Assembly: GCF_005222815.1 (NCBI RefSeq)
Contig: NZ_STGB01000003.1
Span: 1-64,000 of the forward strand
Direction: 5' to 3'
DNA: 64,000 nt
DNA from: Roseomonas sp. AR75
GTDB taxonomy: Bacteria; Pseudomonadota; Alphaproteobacteria; Acetobacterales; Acetobacteraceae
Below are positions 18,466 through 26,914 of this stretch, piece after piece. The position numbers and the translations under genes are program-made. Position 1 is the stretch's first letter. Every line of letters begins with the position of its first letter. The notes under the pieces are model-generated. The model was not told where the DNA came from and ran no database searches. It worked only from the letters and a program-made list of their open reading frames with translations.

Positions 18466-18809
18466 TGGGGCGCGGCGCTCCGAGACCTGTCGCATTGCCC
18501 GAACCTGCATGTTAAGACCGGCAGGCTCGGCTTGCGTCTCTTCGGCTTCGGCGCCCACGAGAATCCGCGCCCGCCCTCGTCCGAGGAACGGCGGAGCTGT
18601 GGCGCCCGATGGTGGAGACCGCGGTGGAAGCCTTCGGTGCCGGGCGCTGCATGTTCGAGAGCAACGTCCCGGTGGACAAGGCGGGCATCGGCTAAACCAC
18701 GCTCTGGAACGCCTTTAAGCGCATCACCGCGCGCTGGTCGCCTACCGAGCGCGCCGCGCTGTTCCACGACACCGCCGCGCGCTTCTATCGCATCGCGCCG
18801 GAAAGCTGA
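18457..18809 (+). pseudogene. C-terminal remnant of an amidohydrolase-family protein
   Basis: Frame one reads LRDLSHCPNLHVKTGRLGL and LFGFGAHENPRPPSSEE. A shift near 18590 moves the homology to the frame reading ELWRPMVETAVEAFGAGRCM and FESNVPVDK. A TAA at 18693 then interrupts, and the homology continues as TLWNAFKRITARWSPTERAA and LFHDTAARFYRI to 18809. RCMFESN.PVDK with the ALFHDTAARFYR end is characteristic of Amidohydro_2 (TIM-barrel) proteins. So there are a 5' truncation, a frameshift and a nonsense codon. Confidence 0.8.
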
Positions 18810-18822
18810 GGAGGAGAGGCGC

Positions 18823-19365
18823 TTGGCCCGTCTGCCCTATCTGACAAGCAAGGACCTGGCGCCGGAGAACCGGGACGTGGTCTCCCGCGACATCTGGCTG
18901 AACCGCGTCATGGCGCACAGCCCCGGCGCGGCGCGCGCCTTCACGGATCTCGGCATGTACATCCGCTTCGGCAGCAAGCTGGACCCGCGGCTGCGTCAGC
19001 TTGCGATCATGCAGGTTGGGTGGCTGGCACGGAATCCGTACGAGTGGTCCCACCATGTGCGCATCGGCATCGAGTTCGGCTGCTCCGACGCCGACATCCG
19101 CGCCATCGCGGTGGAGAGTGAAGGCGGCGCGTCCGGCCTGGAGCCGTTGGCGCGCCTGGTGCTTCTGGGCGCGCGCGAGATGTTCGCCGGCGCGATGAGC
19201 GCCGGGACCTTCGATGCCTTGCGCCCGCATCTCGATCCCGAGCGACTGACCGACCTGGTCGTCACCATCGCCTACTACTGCGGCGTGGTGCGGCTTCTCG
19301 CCACGCTGGAGGTCGAGGTCGAGCCGGACTACCAGCCCTTCCTGGAGGCCTATCCGCTGCCATGA
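18823..19365 (+). CDS. Carboxymuconolactone decarboxylase/AhpD-like family protein
   Basis: This is the only intact gene in the decayed block. The 180-residue frame starts at TTG 18823, supported by GGAGGAG at 18810-18816, and ends in an ATGA overlap with the SDR pseudogene. The core LDPRLRQLAIMQVGWLARNP and YEWSHHVRIGIEFGCSDADI is the conserved helical region of the carboxymuconolactone decarboxylase family. The CxxC of peroxidase-active AhpD is absent, and a single FGC and YCG are seen. Role unknown; probably a gamma-carboxymuconolactone-decarboxylase-like enzyme of aromatic catabolism, now without its pathway partners. The upstream in-frame sequence belongs to the amidohydrolase remnant. 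Confidence 0.8.
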   Translation: MARLPYLTSKDLAPENRDVVSRDIWLNRVMAHSPGAARAFTDLGMYIRFGSKLDPRLRQLAIMQVGWLARNPYEWSHHVRIGIEFGCSDADIRAIAVESEGGASGLEPLARLVLLGAREMFAGAMSAGTFDALRPHLDPERLTDLVVTIAYYCGVVRLLATLEVEVEPDYQPFLEAYPLP

Positions 19366-20135
19366 GCGCAACGCTGGACGAGTCCGTCACCGCCTCGCCC
19401 CTGCCCGCGCCGGGCACGCGCGTGCTGGTCACCCGCGGCGCGCAGGGCATCGGCCGCGCGGTGGCGAACGCATTCCACGCCCGCGGCGCACGGGTCTGCG
19501 TGTTCGACCTGGGCGTCGTGCCAGAGGCATCACCGGACTGGCTGGTGGTGAGCGGCAACGTGGCGGTGGCGGCAGAGGTCGAGGCTGCCTTCGAAGCGAT
19601 GCACCGCGAATGGGGCGGCGTGGACGTGGCGCATGCCAATGCCGGCATCTCCGCCAACAAGCCGACGCTCGAACTCGGCGCGGAGGAATGGCGCCGGACC
19701 ATCGATGTCAACGTCACCGGCGCCTTCCTGCCCGCGCAGGCGGCGGGCCGGCGCATGGTGGCGCAGGGGTCGGGGCTGCTGCTTTTCACGGCGAGCCTCT
19801 AACACGCCACCGCCGGTGCGGCGCGCGCGGCCTGTTGCGGCAGCAAGGGCGGCGTCGCGAACCTGGCGCGTGCGCTGGTCTGCGAGTGGGGCGAGCATGG
19901 CGTTCGCGTGAATGCACTCGCGCCCGGCTATGTCGAGACCGCGCTGGTTTCCGATCTTCTCGCCCGCGGCAGGCTCGACGGCGGCGCGATCCGCCACCGC
20001 TCGCCGCAGCGCCGCCTCGTGCAGCCGAATGCGGTGGCGGCGCCCGCGCTGTTCCTCGCCTCGCCGGCCGCATCGAGCATCAACGGCGCGGTGCTGGCGG
20101 TGGATGGCGGCTGGACGGCGAACGCCGCGCCGTGA
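19362..20135 (+). pseudogene. Short-chain dehydrogenase/reductase broken by a nonsense codon
   Basis: The frame encodes an SDR of about 257 residues apart from a TAA at 19800-19802. Before it lie the Rossmann strand VTRGAQGIGRAVANAF, DLG, the NAGIS motif and TASL. After it the same frame continues with ARAACCGSKGGVANLARAL, VRVNALAPGYVETAL and VDGGWTANAAP to a normal stop. Two further changes hit key residues. The catalytic Tyr of YxxxK is Cys (TGT at 19833), and the first Gly of the TGGAQGIG cofactor loop is Arg (CGC at 19434). The Ser-to-Tyr spacing of 13 is kept, so the TAA replaced a residue. Confidence 0.9.
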
Positions 20136-20415
20136 CGTCGGGCGAGGTTGCGACCCGCGCCTCCATCAGCGGCCATACGCGGCTGGTGGTGATCCTTGCG
20201 CACACCCGCCGCGCTGAACGCCCATTTCGCCGCGAGCGGGCGCGACGCGGTGCTGGTGCCGATGCAGGTGCGGGCCGAGGAGCTTGCCGCCGTCGTCGCT
20301 GCGCTGAGCCGCGTCGAGAATTTCGGTGGCATCGTCGTGACGGTGCCGCACAAGGAAGCCATCGTCGCGCTGTGCGACCGCCTGACGGAGGCCGCGCGCA
20401 TCGTCGGCGCCGGAT
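20132..20415 (+). pseudogene. Shikimate-dehydrogenase-like (AroE family) N-terminal remnant, frameshifted
   Basis: A GTG at 20132 overlaps the SDR stop as GTGA and opens ISGHTRLVVILAH. The homology then jumps frame near 20203 to VRTPAALNAHFAASGRDAVL-like text (RTPAALNAHFAASGRDAVLV), VPMQVRAEEL, GGIVVTVPHKEAIVALCDRL and TEAARIVGA. These are the substrate-binding domain motifs of shikimate/quinate dehydrogenase, including the VTVPHK lysine. The Rossmann domain is missing, and from about 20415 the sequence no longer resembles AroE. The shift falls at a GCGCAC that in related proteins would occur twice, which suggests a deletion between short direct repeats. Confidence 0.75.
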
Positions 20416-20439
20416 CGGACGCCCGCTGGTCGTCGCCGA

Positions 20440-20760
20440 TCCAGGCCTCGTTGCCGATGGCGGTATTCGATGCCACCTGCTGCATGACGGCTCGGCGCCG
20501 GCCTTCGCGATGCTGCGGCAGCGCGAGGCGCGCCACCGCGCGCCGGAGCGGAACGCCGCCGCGTAGGGCTTCACCCTGTTCGGCCTGCACGACGAGCGCC
20601 CGGGCCTCGTGCATGTCTTGGGGCCGGAGGCCGGCCTCGGCCAACCCGGCATCATCATCGTCTGCGGAGACAGCCACACCTCGATACATGGCGCGCTCGG
20701 CGCGCTCGCCCTCGGCGTCGGGATGACGGAGGTGGCGCGCGTTCGGACGGGGCCAGCCTG
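20440..20760 (+). pseudogene. LeuC-like (isopropylmalate dehydratase large subunit) fragment
   Basis: One frame reads CHLLHDGSAPAFAMLRQRE, meets TAG at 20564-20566, and continues [20 protein letters not shown], then [20 protein letters not shown] and [17 protein letters not shown]. The block [14 protein letters not shown] matches the aconitase/LeuC superfamily, including the CGDSHT active-site segment. Only about 100 of 470 residues survive, and the rest of the family is absent downstream. From 20761 to 20950 I see nothing coding. Confidence 0.78.
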
Positions 20761-20950
20761 CTGCCGCGGTGTCCCAGCGCGAGCGAAACCGTGTGGTCGC
20801 GCCGCGCGACAGCCCGCTGACATCGGTGCCCTGCCCCCGCGGCGGCGGCGGCGCTAGTCTCGACCCTGGCGGCGATGCCGACCCGCGCCAGTCAGCCACC
20901 CGCCGCGGAAGCTCCCCGCTCGCTGCCGTCCCTTTTCCGAACGGAACACC

Positions 20951-22129
20951 ATGCCCCGTTGGCTGCCTCTGCTGCTCGGCTTCCTGACCGCCGTCGGTCC
21001 GATCTCGACAGACATGTATCTTCCGGCCTTCCCGGCCATCGAGGGCGAGCTCGGCACGAGCCGGGGCAGCGTGGAGATCACGCTCGCATCCTGGTTCGTC
21101 GGACTTGCGGTCGGGCAGCTGGTGCAGGGAACCCTTGCCGACCGGCTGGGACGGCGCACGCCGCTGATCGCGGGAACCGCCCTCTACACCGTCGCATCGA
21201 TCGGGTGCGCGCTCGCATCGGACATGACGACATTGGCGGCGTGGCGCTGCATCGCAGCCTTCGGCGGCGCGGCCAGCGCGGTGATACCCAGGGCGATGGT
21301 GCGGGACCTGGCCGACGGGCTCGCCGCCGCGCGGCTGATGTCGCGCCTCATGCTCGTGATGGGCGCAGCCCCGATCCTGGCGCCGACGCTGGGCGGCCTG
21401 CTGCTGGGCGCAGGAGGATGGCGTTCGATCTTCTGGGTCTCGGCGGCCTATGGCGGCTTGTCCTGCGTGTTGGCATGGGCGCTGCTGCCGGAAACGCTGC
21501 CGCCCGCGCGTCGGCTGCGCCGATCCGCCGCCGATCTGCTGCGCGACTTCCTGCGCATCGGGCGCGAACGCGGCTTCATCAGCAACGCGCTGATGGGCGC
21601 CTTCGCCATGTTCTCGGTCTTTGCCTTCATCGGCGGCGCGCCGGCCGTCTACATCGAGTATTTCCACGTGCCGCCGGAGCGGTTCGGGCTGCTCTTCGCC
21701 GTCAGTGCCGTGGGCTTCATCGCGGCGTCGCAGCTCAACCCACCGCTGCTGCGCCGATGGGGCGCGCGCAAGGTCCCGGCCTATGCCCTGCGGGTCGCTG
21801 CCGTAGCCGTGCTGGCGCTGACCCTCGCGGCCTTCACCGGGCTGGGCGGGCTCGCCGGCATCTTCCTGCCCGCAGTACTGGCGCTGGCCAGCACGGGCCT
21901 GGTGTTTCCCAACGCGGCCGTCGGGGCGCTTTCGCGCCACTCCTCGCGCGCCGGCAGCGCTTCGGCCCTGCTCGGCACGCTGCAATTCGGCTGCGCCGCA
22001 CTCGGCAGCGCGCTGGTCGGCCTGCTGGCCGACGGAACGCCGCGGCCGATGGCCCTGCTCATGCTGTTCGGCGCCTGCTGCGCGATCGCGGCGGAGCTGC
22101 TCCGGCCGAATCGTTCCACCAGCATGTGA
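20951..22129 (+). CDS. Bcr/CflA-family MFS drug exporter
   Basis: A 392-residue inner-membrane transporter with about 12 hydrophobic segments. The opening GFLTAVGPISTDMYLPAFP is the hallmark of the Bcr/CflA drug:H+ antiporter group, followed by the MFS motif A-like loop GTLADRLGRRTPLIAG and RAMVRDL in the second loop. LVMGAAPILAPTLGGLLL matches motif C of exporters. Substrate unknown (bicyclomycin, chloramphenicol or sulfonamides are known for relatives). It is intact and lies just after the pseudogene block with its own upstream gap. The ribosome-binding site (GGAAC) is weak. Confidence 0.9.
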   Translation: MPRWLPLLLGFLTAVGPISTDMYLPAFPAIEGELGTSRGSVEITLASWFVGLAVGQLVQGTLADRLGRRTPLIAGTALYTVASIGCALASDMTTLAAWRCIAAFGGAASAVIPRAMVRDLADGLAAARLMSRLMLVMGAAPILAPTLGGLLLGAGGWRSIFWVSAAYGGLSCVLAWALLPETLPPARRLRRSAADLLRDFLRIGRERGFISNALMGAFAMFSVFAFIGGAPAVYIEYFHVPPERFGLLFAVSAVGFIAASQLNPPLLRRWGARKVPAYALRVAAVAVLALTLAAFTGLGGLAGIFLPAVLALASTGLVFPNAAVGALSRHSSRAGSASALLGTLQFGCAALGSALVGLLADGTPRPMALLMLFGACCAIAAELLRPNRSTSM

Positions 22130-22234
22130 CGCCCCCGGCGTGCTTCCGGCGCCGTTGCGATCGTCCTTCCGCGATTGACGCTCGAACGAGCGGCTGTTTG
22201 ATCGCTGCTCTGCGTTCGGGGGGACGATTGGGGC

Positions 22235-23455
22235 ATGGTGGGTCGGTTCATCATCGGATCGCTTGCGGCAGCCTGGCTGCTGATGTCGGGTGAAGCCGCG
22301 CAGGCGGTTTCAGGCGCTTCGCCGCCGCAGGAAGCGGCGAGCGCTTCGGCACCGGAGCGGATGCTGGTGGTGCGATCGGGCGACACCTTGGCCGGCCTGC
22401 TCGGTGGCGCCGGAGTCGATTCGGGGGATGTGCATCGTCTCGTGGTTGCATTGCAGGATCTCTTCCCGCCCAGGGCGCTCCGTCCCGGTCAAGAGATTGC
22501 GATCACGCTCGATCCTTCGCGCGACGACGCGCTGGCGGAGTTCGAGATCGAGCCCTCGCCCGGGCGGACGATCCGCGCGACGCTGCGAGGCGAGCAGTGG
22601 CAGGTCGAAGAGATCCTCGCGCCGAAGCAGCGCATGCTCGTGCGGGTGGCCGGCAAGGTGGAAGGCGGCCTGTTTCCGGCGATGACGGCCTCTGGCATGC
22701 CGCCCGGCCTCGCTCTCTCGCTGATCCGCGCGCTGGGCCACGAGATCGACTTCCAGCGCGACCTGCAACCCGGCGACAGCTTCGCCGTGCTGTTCGAGCG
22801 CTTCCGCGATGACGAGGGCGCGCTGCTCGGCCATGGCCGCGTGCTGCATGCGGAGTTGATGTTGTCAGGCCGCCGCCTGGCGATCTGGCGCCACACGACG
22901 CGCGACGGAACGGCGGATTGGTACGACGCTGCGGGCAGAAGCCTGCGCCGCGCCTTCCTGCGCACGCCGCTGGACGGCGCGCGTGTCTCCTCGGGCTTCG
23001 GAATGCGCAGCCATCCGATCCTGGGCTTCACGCGGCTGCACCGCGGCACCGACTTCGCCGCGCCGACCGGCACGCCCGTCTATGCAGCGGCAAACGGCAC
23101 CGTCATCTCGGCCCGGTTCGAACGCGGATACGGGCGCATCGTGCGCCTGCGGCACGCCGGCGGCATCGAGACGCGCTACGCGCATCTGTCTCGCTTCGCG
23201 CGCGGCATCGCACCAGGCCGCCAGGTCCGGCAGGGCGACGCGATCGGGGCGGTGGGCTCCACTGGCCTCTCGACCGGCCCGCACCTGCATTACGAGGTCA
23301 TCGTTCAGGGCCGACCCGTGGATCCCGCGCGTCGCACGGCGCAGTCGGTGCAACTCGCGGGGCGTGAGCTCACCGCATATCGGACGGCGCAGCGCAGCCT
23401 GTCGCACTACGCGGCCGCGCTGTCCGACCTCACCGAGATCGCCATGGCGGAGTAG
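22235..23455 (+). CDS. Periplasmic M23-family murein peptidase
   Basis: The 406-residue product has a signal peptide (FIIGSLAAAWLLMSGEAAQA). An OapA/LysM-like region follows (MLVVRSGDTLAGLLGGAG, residues about 43-110), then a linker domain and the M23 (LytM) domain from about residue 250. The zinc-site motifs are HRGTDFAAPTGTPVYA (HxxxD), the YAHLS histidine and GPHLHYEV (HxH), all present, so the peptidase should be active on peptide cross-links. The arrangement matches MepM/YebA-like endopeptidases. It stands alone. The C-terminal helix (YRTAQRSLSHYAAAL) is common in the family. Confidence 0.92.
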   Translation: MVGRFIIGSLAAAWLLMSGEAAQAVSGASPPQEAASASAPERMLVVRSGDTLAGLLGGAGVDSGDVHRLVVALQDLFPPRALRPGQEIAITLDPSRDDALAEFEIEPSPGRTIRATLRGEQWQVEEILAPKQRMLVRVAGKVEGGLFPAMTASGMPPGLALSLIRALGHEIDFQRDLQPGDSFAVLFERFRDDEGALLGHGRVLHAELMLSGRRLAIWRHTTRDGTADWYDAAGRSLRRAFLRTPLDGARVSSGFGMRSHPILGFTRLHRGTDFAAPTGTPVYAAANGTVISARFERGYGRIVRLRHAGGIETRYAHLSRFARGIAPGRQVRQGDAIGAVGSTGLSTGPHLHYEVIVQGRPVDPARRTAQSVQLAGRELTAYRTAQRSLSHYAAALSDLTEIAMAE

Positions 23456-23498
23456 CCGGGCCGCGAGCCCTTTTCGCCAGGGCATCGCGCATGGGGGC

Positions 23499-23529
23499 TT
23501 GAACTTCCAGCGACTGGAAGTCCCATACC
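23499..23529 (+). promoter_or_regulatory. MerR-type promoter of the metal ATPase gene
   Basis: TTGAAC (23499-23504) and CATACC (23524-23529) are separated by 19 bp, longer than the usual 17. The spacer is filled by a perfect 8-3-8 inverted repeat, ACTTCCAG CGA CTGGAAGT (23503-23521). An overlong spacer with a centred dyad is the classical layout of promoters untwisted by MerR-family metal sensors (ZntR, CadR, CueR). The ATPase start codon lies 27 bases downstream. Confidence 0.85.
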
Positions 23530-23555
23530 GGGGGCCACGGCAACGAGGTGGCCCG

Positions 23556-25769
23556 ATGGCAGAAGCAACGCGCCGCGTCTGGCGGGTGGAAGGGATGGAC
23601 TGCGCCGCCTGCGTTGCGAAGGTGACGCGGGCCGTGGAGCGCCTGCCCGGTGTGGCCGATGTCGAGGTCAACCTGATGGCGGACCGCCTGACGGTCTCGC
23701 TTGCGCCGCACGCCGCGACGCCCGAGGCCGTCACGCAGCAGGTGGAGCAGCTCGGCTACCGCGCGCACCCCATCACCGGCTCGCCGGACAAGGATGGCGA
23801 TGATCACCGGCACGGTGGTGCAACGGCCGAGCGTGAAGGCATCGGCCACGGGCATGCACATACACACGCCCATGCCGACGATCCCGCCGATGCCGGCAAG
23901 CCATGGTGGCGCAGCGGCAAGGCGATGCTGGTCTGGATGCTGGGCGGCCTCGTGCTCGGCGCCTACGCGCTCGCCCTGGTGCTGCCGGAGCGGCTGACCT
24001 ATCCGCTGTTCCTCGCGGCGACGCTGGTTGCGCTGGTGCCCTTCGGGCGCCGCGCCCTTTCGCTGGCGCGCGCCGGCAGCCCCTTCTCGATCGAGACCCT
24101 GATGTGCACCGCGGCCATCGGCGCCGCGGTGATCGGCGCGGCGGAAGAAGCGGCGGTCGTCGTGCTGCTCTTCGCCGTGGGCGAGCTGCTGGAGACGGTG
24201 GCCGCCGGCCGCGCGCGAGCGGGCATCCGCTCGCTCGCCGCGCTGATGCCACGCAGCACGCTGCGGCTGCACCCCGACGGCACGACCGAGGCTGTGCCGG
24301 CCGCTGCGCTGGCAGTGGACGACCGCGTGCTGGTGCGTCCTGGCGACCGCGTGCCTTGTGACGGCATCATCGAGGAAGGGCAGTCGGCGCTGGACGAAAG
24401 CCCCGTGACCGGGGAGAGCGTGCCGATCGCGCGCGGCCCCGGCGATCGCGTCGTTGCCGGCGCGATCAACGCGGACGGCAGCTTGCGCGTGCGCGTGCTT
24501 CGCGCCGCCGCGGACAACACCATCGCGCGCATCATCCGCATGGTGGAAGACGCCACCGCAAGCCGCGCGCCGACGCAACGCTTCATCGAACGCTTCGCCG
24601 CCTGGTGGACGCCGAGCGCGATGGCGGTCTCCGCGCTGGTCATCCTCGTCACGCCCTTCGCCTTCGGCTGGGACTGGTGGACGAGTCTCTATCGCGGATT
24701 GGCGGTGCTGCTGATCGCCTGCCCCTGCGCGCTGGTGATCTCGGTGCCCGCGGCGCTGGCCTCCGGCCTTTCGGCGGGCGCCCGGCGCGGATTGCTGATC
24801 AAGGGGGGCGCGGCGCTGGAGACGATCGGCGTCGCGCGCTGCGTCGCCTTCGACAAGACCGGCACACTGACCGAGGGCCGGCCGCGCCTGACCGACCTGC
24901 TGCCTGTGGCCGGCGGCTCCTCCGACGCGCTGCTCGCGCAGGCAGCCGCCGTGGAAGCGGGATCGGCGCATCCCCTTGCAAGGGCCGTGCTGGCCGCAGC
25001 GGAAGCGCGCAGCCTCGCCGTGCCGCCCGCGCGAGGTCAATCGGCGATACCCGGCAAGGCGGTGCGGGCGACGGTGGATGGGCGGTCGGTCGCGGTCGGC
25101 AGTCCGCGCCATGCTGCCGAGACGGGCATCGCGCTCGGGTCGCTCGCGGCAGAGATCGCGCGGCTGGAGCAGGAGGGCAAGACCGTCGCGGTGGTCCAGG
25201 CGGATGCGAAGGCTCTGGGCGTGCTGGCCTTTCGCGATGAGCCGCGCGCGGATGCCGCCGCAGGCGTGCAGGCGCTGACCGCGCTCGGCATCCGCGCGGT
25301 GATGCTGACCGGCGACAACCGGCGCACCGGCGAAGCGATCGCCGCCACGCTCGGGCTGCATGCGATGGCGGAACTGCTGCCGGGCGACAAGCTGCGGGAG
25401 ATCGCGCGGCTGAAGCAGGACGGCACGGTGGCGATGGTCGGCGACGGGATCAACGATGCGCCGGCGCTCGCGGCGGCCTCGGTCGGCATTGCCATGGGCG
25501 GCGGCACGGATGTCGCACTGGAAACCGCCGACGCGGCGGTGCTGCCGGACCGCGTGACGGGCATTGCCGAGCTCGTCGCCCTGTCGCGGGCGACCATGGC
25601 GAATGTACGCGCCAATGTCGCGATCGCGATCGGGCTGAAGGGCGTGTTCCTGGTCACGACGATGCTGGGCGTCACCGGGCTGTGGCCAGCGATCCTGGCG
25701 GATACCGGGGCGACGGTACTGGTCACGCTGAACGCGCTGCGACTGCTGGCCTGGAAGCCGGCGGCCTGA
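23556..25769 (+). CDS. Heavy-metal P1B-type ATPase (Zn/Cd/Pb exporter type)
   Basis: A 737-residue inner-membrane exporter. In order: an HMA domain with GMDCAAC (Cys16, Cys19), a His-rich loop GHGHAHTHAHAD (residues about 97-108), and membrane segments. Then come TGES (285-288), the CPC metal site in IACPCALVISVPAA (389-391), the phosphorylation motif DKTGTLTEG (Asp433), the SAHPLA loop (472-473) and GDGINDAP (629-634). The last membrane pair holds Lys695 and DTGAT (Asp716), the signature of the P1B-2 Zn2+/Cd2+/Pb2+ group. The ATG at 23556 is the first after the MerR-type promoter. Earlier in-frame sequence belongs to the antisense-like frame of the peptidase gene. Likely induced by its metal. 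Confidence 0.95.
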   Translation: MAEATRRVWRVEGMDCAACVAKVTRAVERLPGVADVEVNLMADRLTVSLAPHAATPEAVTQQVEQLGYRAHPITGSPDKDGDDHRHGGATAEREGIGHGHAHTHAHADDPADAGKPWWRSGKAMLVWMLGGLVLGAYALALVLPERLTYPLFLAATLVALVPFGRRALSLARAGSPFSIETLMCTAAIGAAVIGAAEEAAVVVLLFAVGELLETVAAGRARAGIRSLAALMPRSTLRLHPDGTTEAVPAAALAVDDRVLVRPGDRVPCDGIIEEGQSALDESPVTGESVPIARGPGDRVVAGAINADGSLRVRVLRAAADNTIARIIRMVEDATASRAPTQRFIERFAAWWTPSAMAVSALVILVTPFAFGWDWWTSLYRGLAVLLIACPCALVISVPAALASGLSAGARRGLLIKGGAALETIGVARCVAFDKTGTLTEGRPRLTDLLPVAGGSSDALLAQAAAVEAGSAHPLARAVLAAAEARSLAVPPARGQSAIPGKAVRATVDGRSVAVGSPRHAAETGIALGSLAAEIARLEQEGKTVAVVQADAKALGVLAFRDEPRADAAAGVQALTALGIRAVMLTGDNRRTGEAIAATLGLHAMAELLPGDKLREIARLKQDGTVAMVGDGINDAPALAAASVGIAMGGGTDVALETADAAVLPDRVTGIAELVALSRATMANVRANVAIAIGLKGVFLVTTMLGVTGLWPAILADTGATVLVTLNALRLLAWKPAA

Positions 25770-25840
25770 GCGGATCGGGCCGGCCGGCGCTTGCCCCGGC
25801 GCGCGCATGCGTGACAATGGCGCCCTTCGGGGGAGAACTC

Positions 25841-26902
25841 ATGGGTCAGCGGATCGCGATCATCGGAGCCGGCGCGGTCGGCGGCTATGTCGGCGCGCAT
25901 ATGGCGCAGGCAGGCGAGGATGTGACGCTGGTGGACATGTGGCCGGAGAATGTGGAGGCGATTCGCGCCCGCGGACTGCGAATCAGCCACCTGCGCGACG
26001 TGCCGGAATTCAGCGTGCCGGTGCGCGCGCTGCACGTGACGGAACTGCAGGGGCTGAGCCGGGAACGACCGGTCGACATCGCCTTCGTCTGCGTGAAGTC
26101 GTACGACACGGCCTGGGCGACGATGATGGTGCGGCAGTACCTGGCGCCGGGCGGCTTCGTCGTCTCGCTGCAGAACTGCATGAACGAGGAGACGGTGGCC
26201 GGCGTGGTCGGGTGGGGCCGCACGCTGGGCGCCATCGCCAGCCTGATCACGGTGGATCTCTGCGAGCCCGGCCATGTGCGCCGCGCCGCGGGGCGGAGCG
26301 GCGCGCAGCACACCGTCTTCCGCGTCGGCGAGGTGCATGGTCGCGCCACGCCGCGCGCGCAGGAGGTGGCGCGCCTGCTGGCACTGTCCGACAGCACGAA
26401 GATCACGGCGAATCTCTGGGGCGAGCGCTGGACGAAACTGGTCGCCAACGCGATGGCCAACGGGCTTTCCGCCTGCACCGGCCTGATCACGCGCGACCTG
26501 CTGCTGGACGACCGGCTGCGCCGCTTCACCGCGCGCCTGGGCAGCGAGGCGATCCGCATCGGCCAGGCGCTGGGCTACACGCTGGAGGAGATCCACCACA
26601 TCGCGCCGGAGGTGATCGCACGCGCCGGCGAGGGCGACGCGGAGGCCACGCGCCTGTTCGACGAACGGCGCCTGGCCGATGCCGCGGGCGGCGGCGGCGC
26701 GCATCGTCCCTCCATGGGCCAGGACATGGAGAAGGGACGCCGCACCGAGATCGAGTTCCTCAACGGCTACATCGTGGAGCGCGGCCAGGAGGTCGGCATC
26801 GCGGCGCCGGCGAATGCGGCGCTGACCGACATCGTGCGGCGTGTCGAGCACGGCGAGCTGCGGCCCGACCCGCGCCACATCCTGGATCTGCGCCTGAACT
26901 GA
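25841..26902 (+). CDS. Ketopantoate reductase family (ApbA/PanE-like) oxidoreductase
   Basis: A 353-residue soluble enzyme. The N-terminal Rossmann motif IAIIGAGAVGGYVGAHMA (residues 4-21) and the domain with KSYDTAW, LQNCMNEE and the catalytic-region lysine in WTKLVANAMANGLSACTG place it in the ApbA/PanE group. These enzymes reduce 2-oxo acids with NADPH. The C-terminus has GAHRPSMGQDMEKGRRTEIEF-type text (SMGQDMEKGRRTEIEFLNG), also typical. At 353 residues it is longer than PanE (about 300), so it is probably a paralogue with another 2-oxo acid as substrate. ATG 25841 has GGGGAG 6 bases upstream. It converges with the next gene. Confidence 0.85.
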   Translation: MGQRIAIIGAGAVGGYVGAHMAQAGEDVTLVDMWPENVEAIRARGLRISHLRDVPEFSVPVRALHVTELQGLSRERPVDIAFVCVKSYDTAWATMMVRQYLAPGGFVVSLQNCMNEETVAGVVGWGRTLGAIASLITVDLCEPGHVRRAAGRSGAQHTVFRVGEVHGRATPRAQEVARLLALSDSTKITANLWGERWTKLVANAMANGLSACTGLITRDLLLDDRLRRFTARLGSEAIRIGQALGYTLEEIHHIAPEVIARAGEGDAEATRLFDERRLADAAGGGGAHRPSMGQDMEKGRRTEIEFLNGYIVERGQEVGIAAPANAALTDIVRRVEHGELRPDPRHILDLRLN

Positions 26903-26914
26903 GGCTGCGCCGGC

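Noticed and set aside
17386..20760. Pseudogene block as a mobile island
   Set aside because: I saw no integrase, transposase, terminal inverted repeats, tRNA end or change in base composition. Piecemeal decay of a resident locus fits better.
19928..21985. A 685-codon minus-strand frame across the pseudogene block and the MFS gene
   Set aside because: It crosses several unrelated gene remnants and the exporter, is Arg/Gly/Ala/Gln-rich, and matches nothing. The plus-strand genes explain the region.
23430..25817. A 795-codon frame antisense to the metal ATPase
   Set aside because: It is the complement of a gene with all P-type ATPase motifs. The antisense product has no domains.
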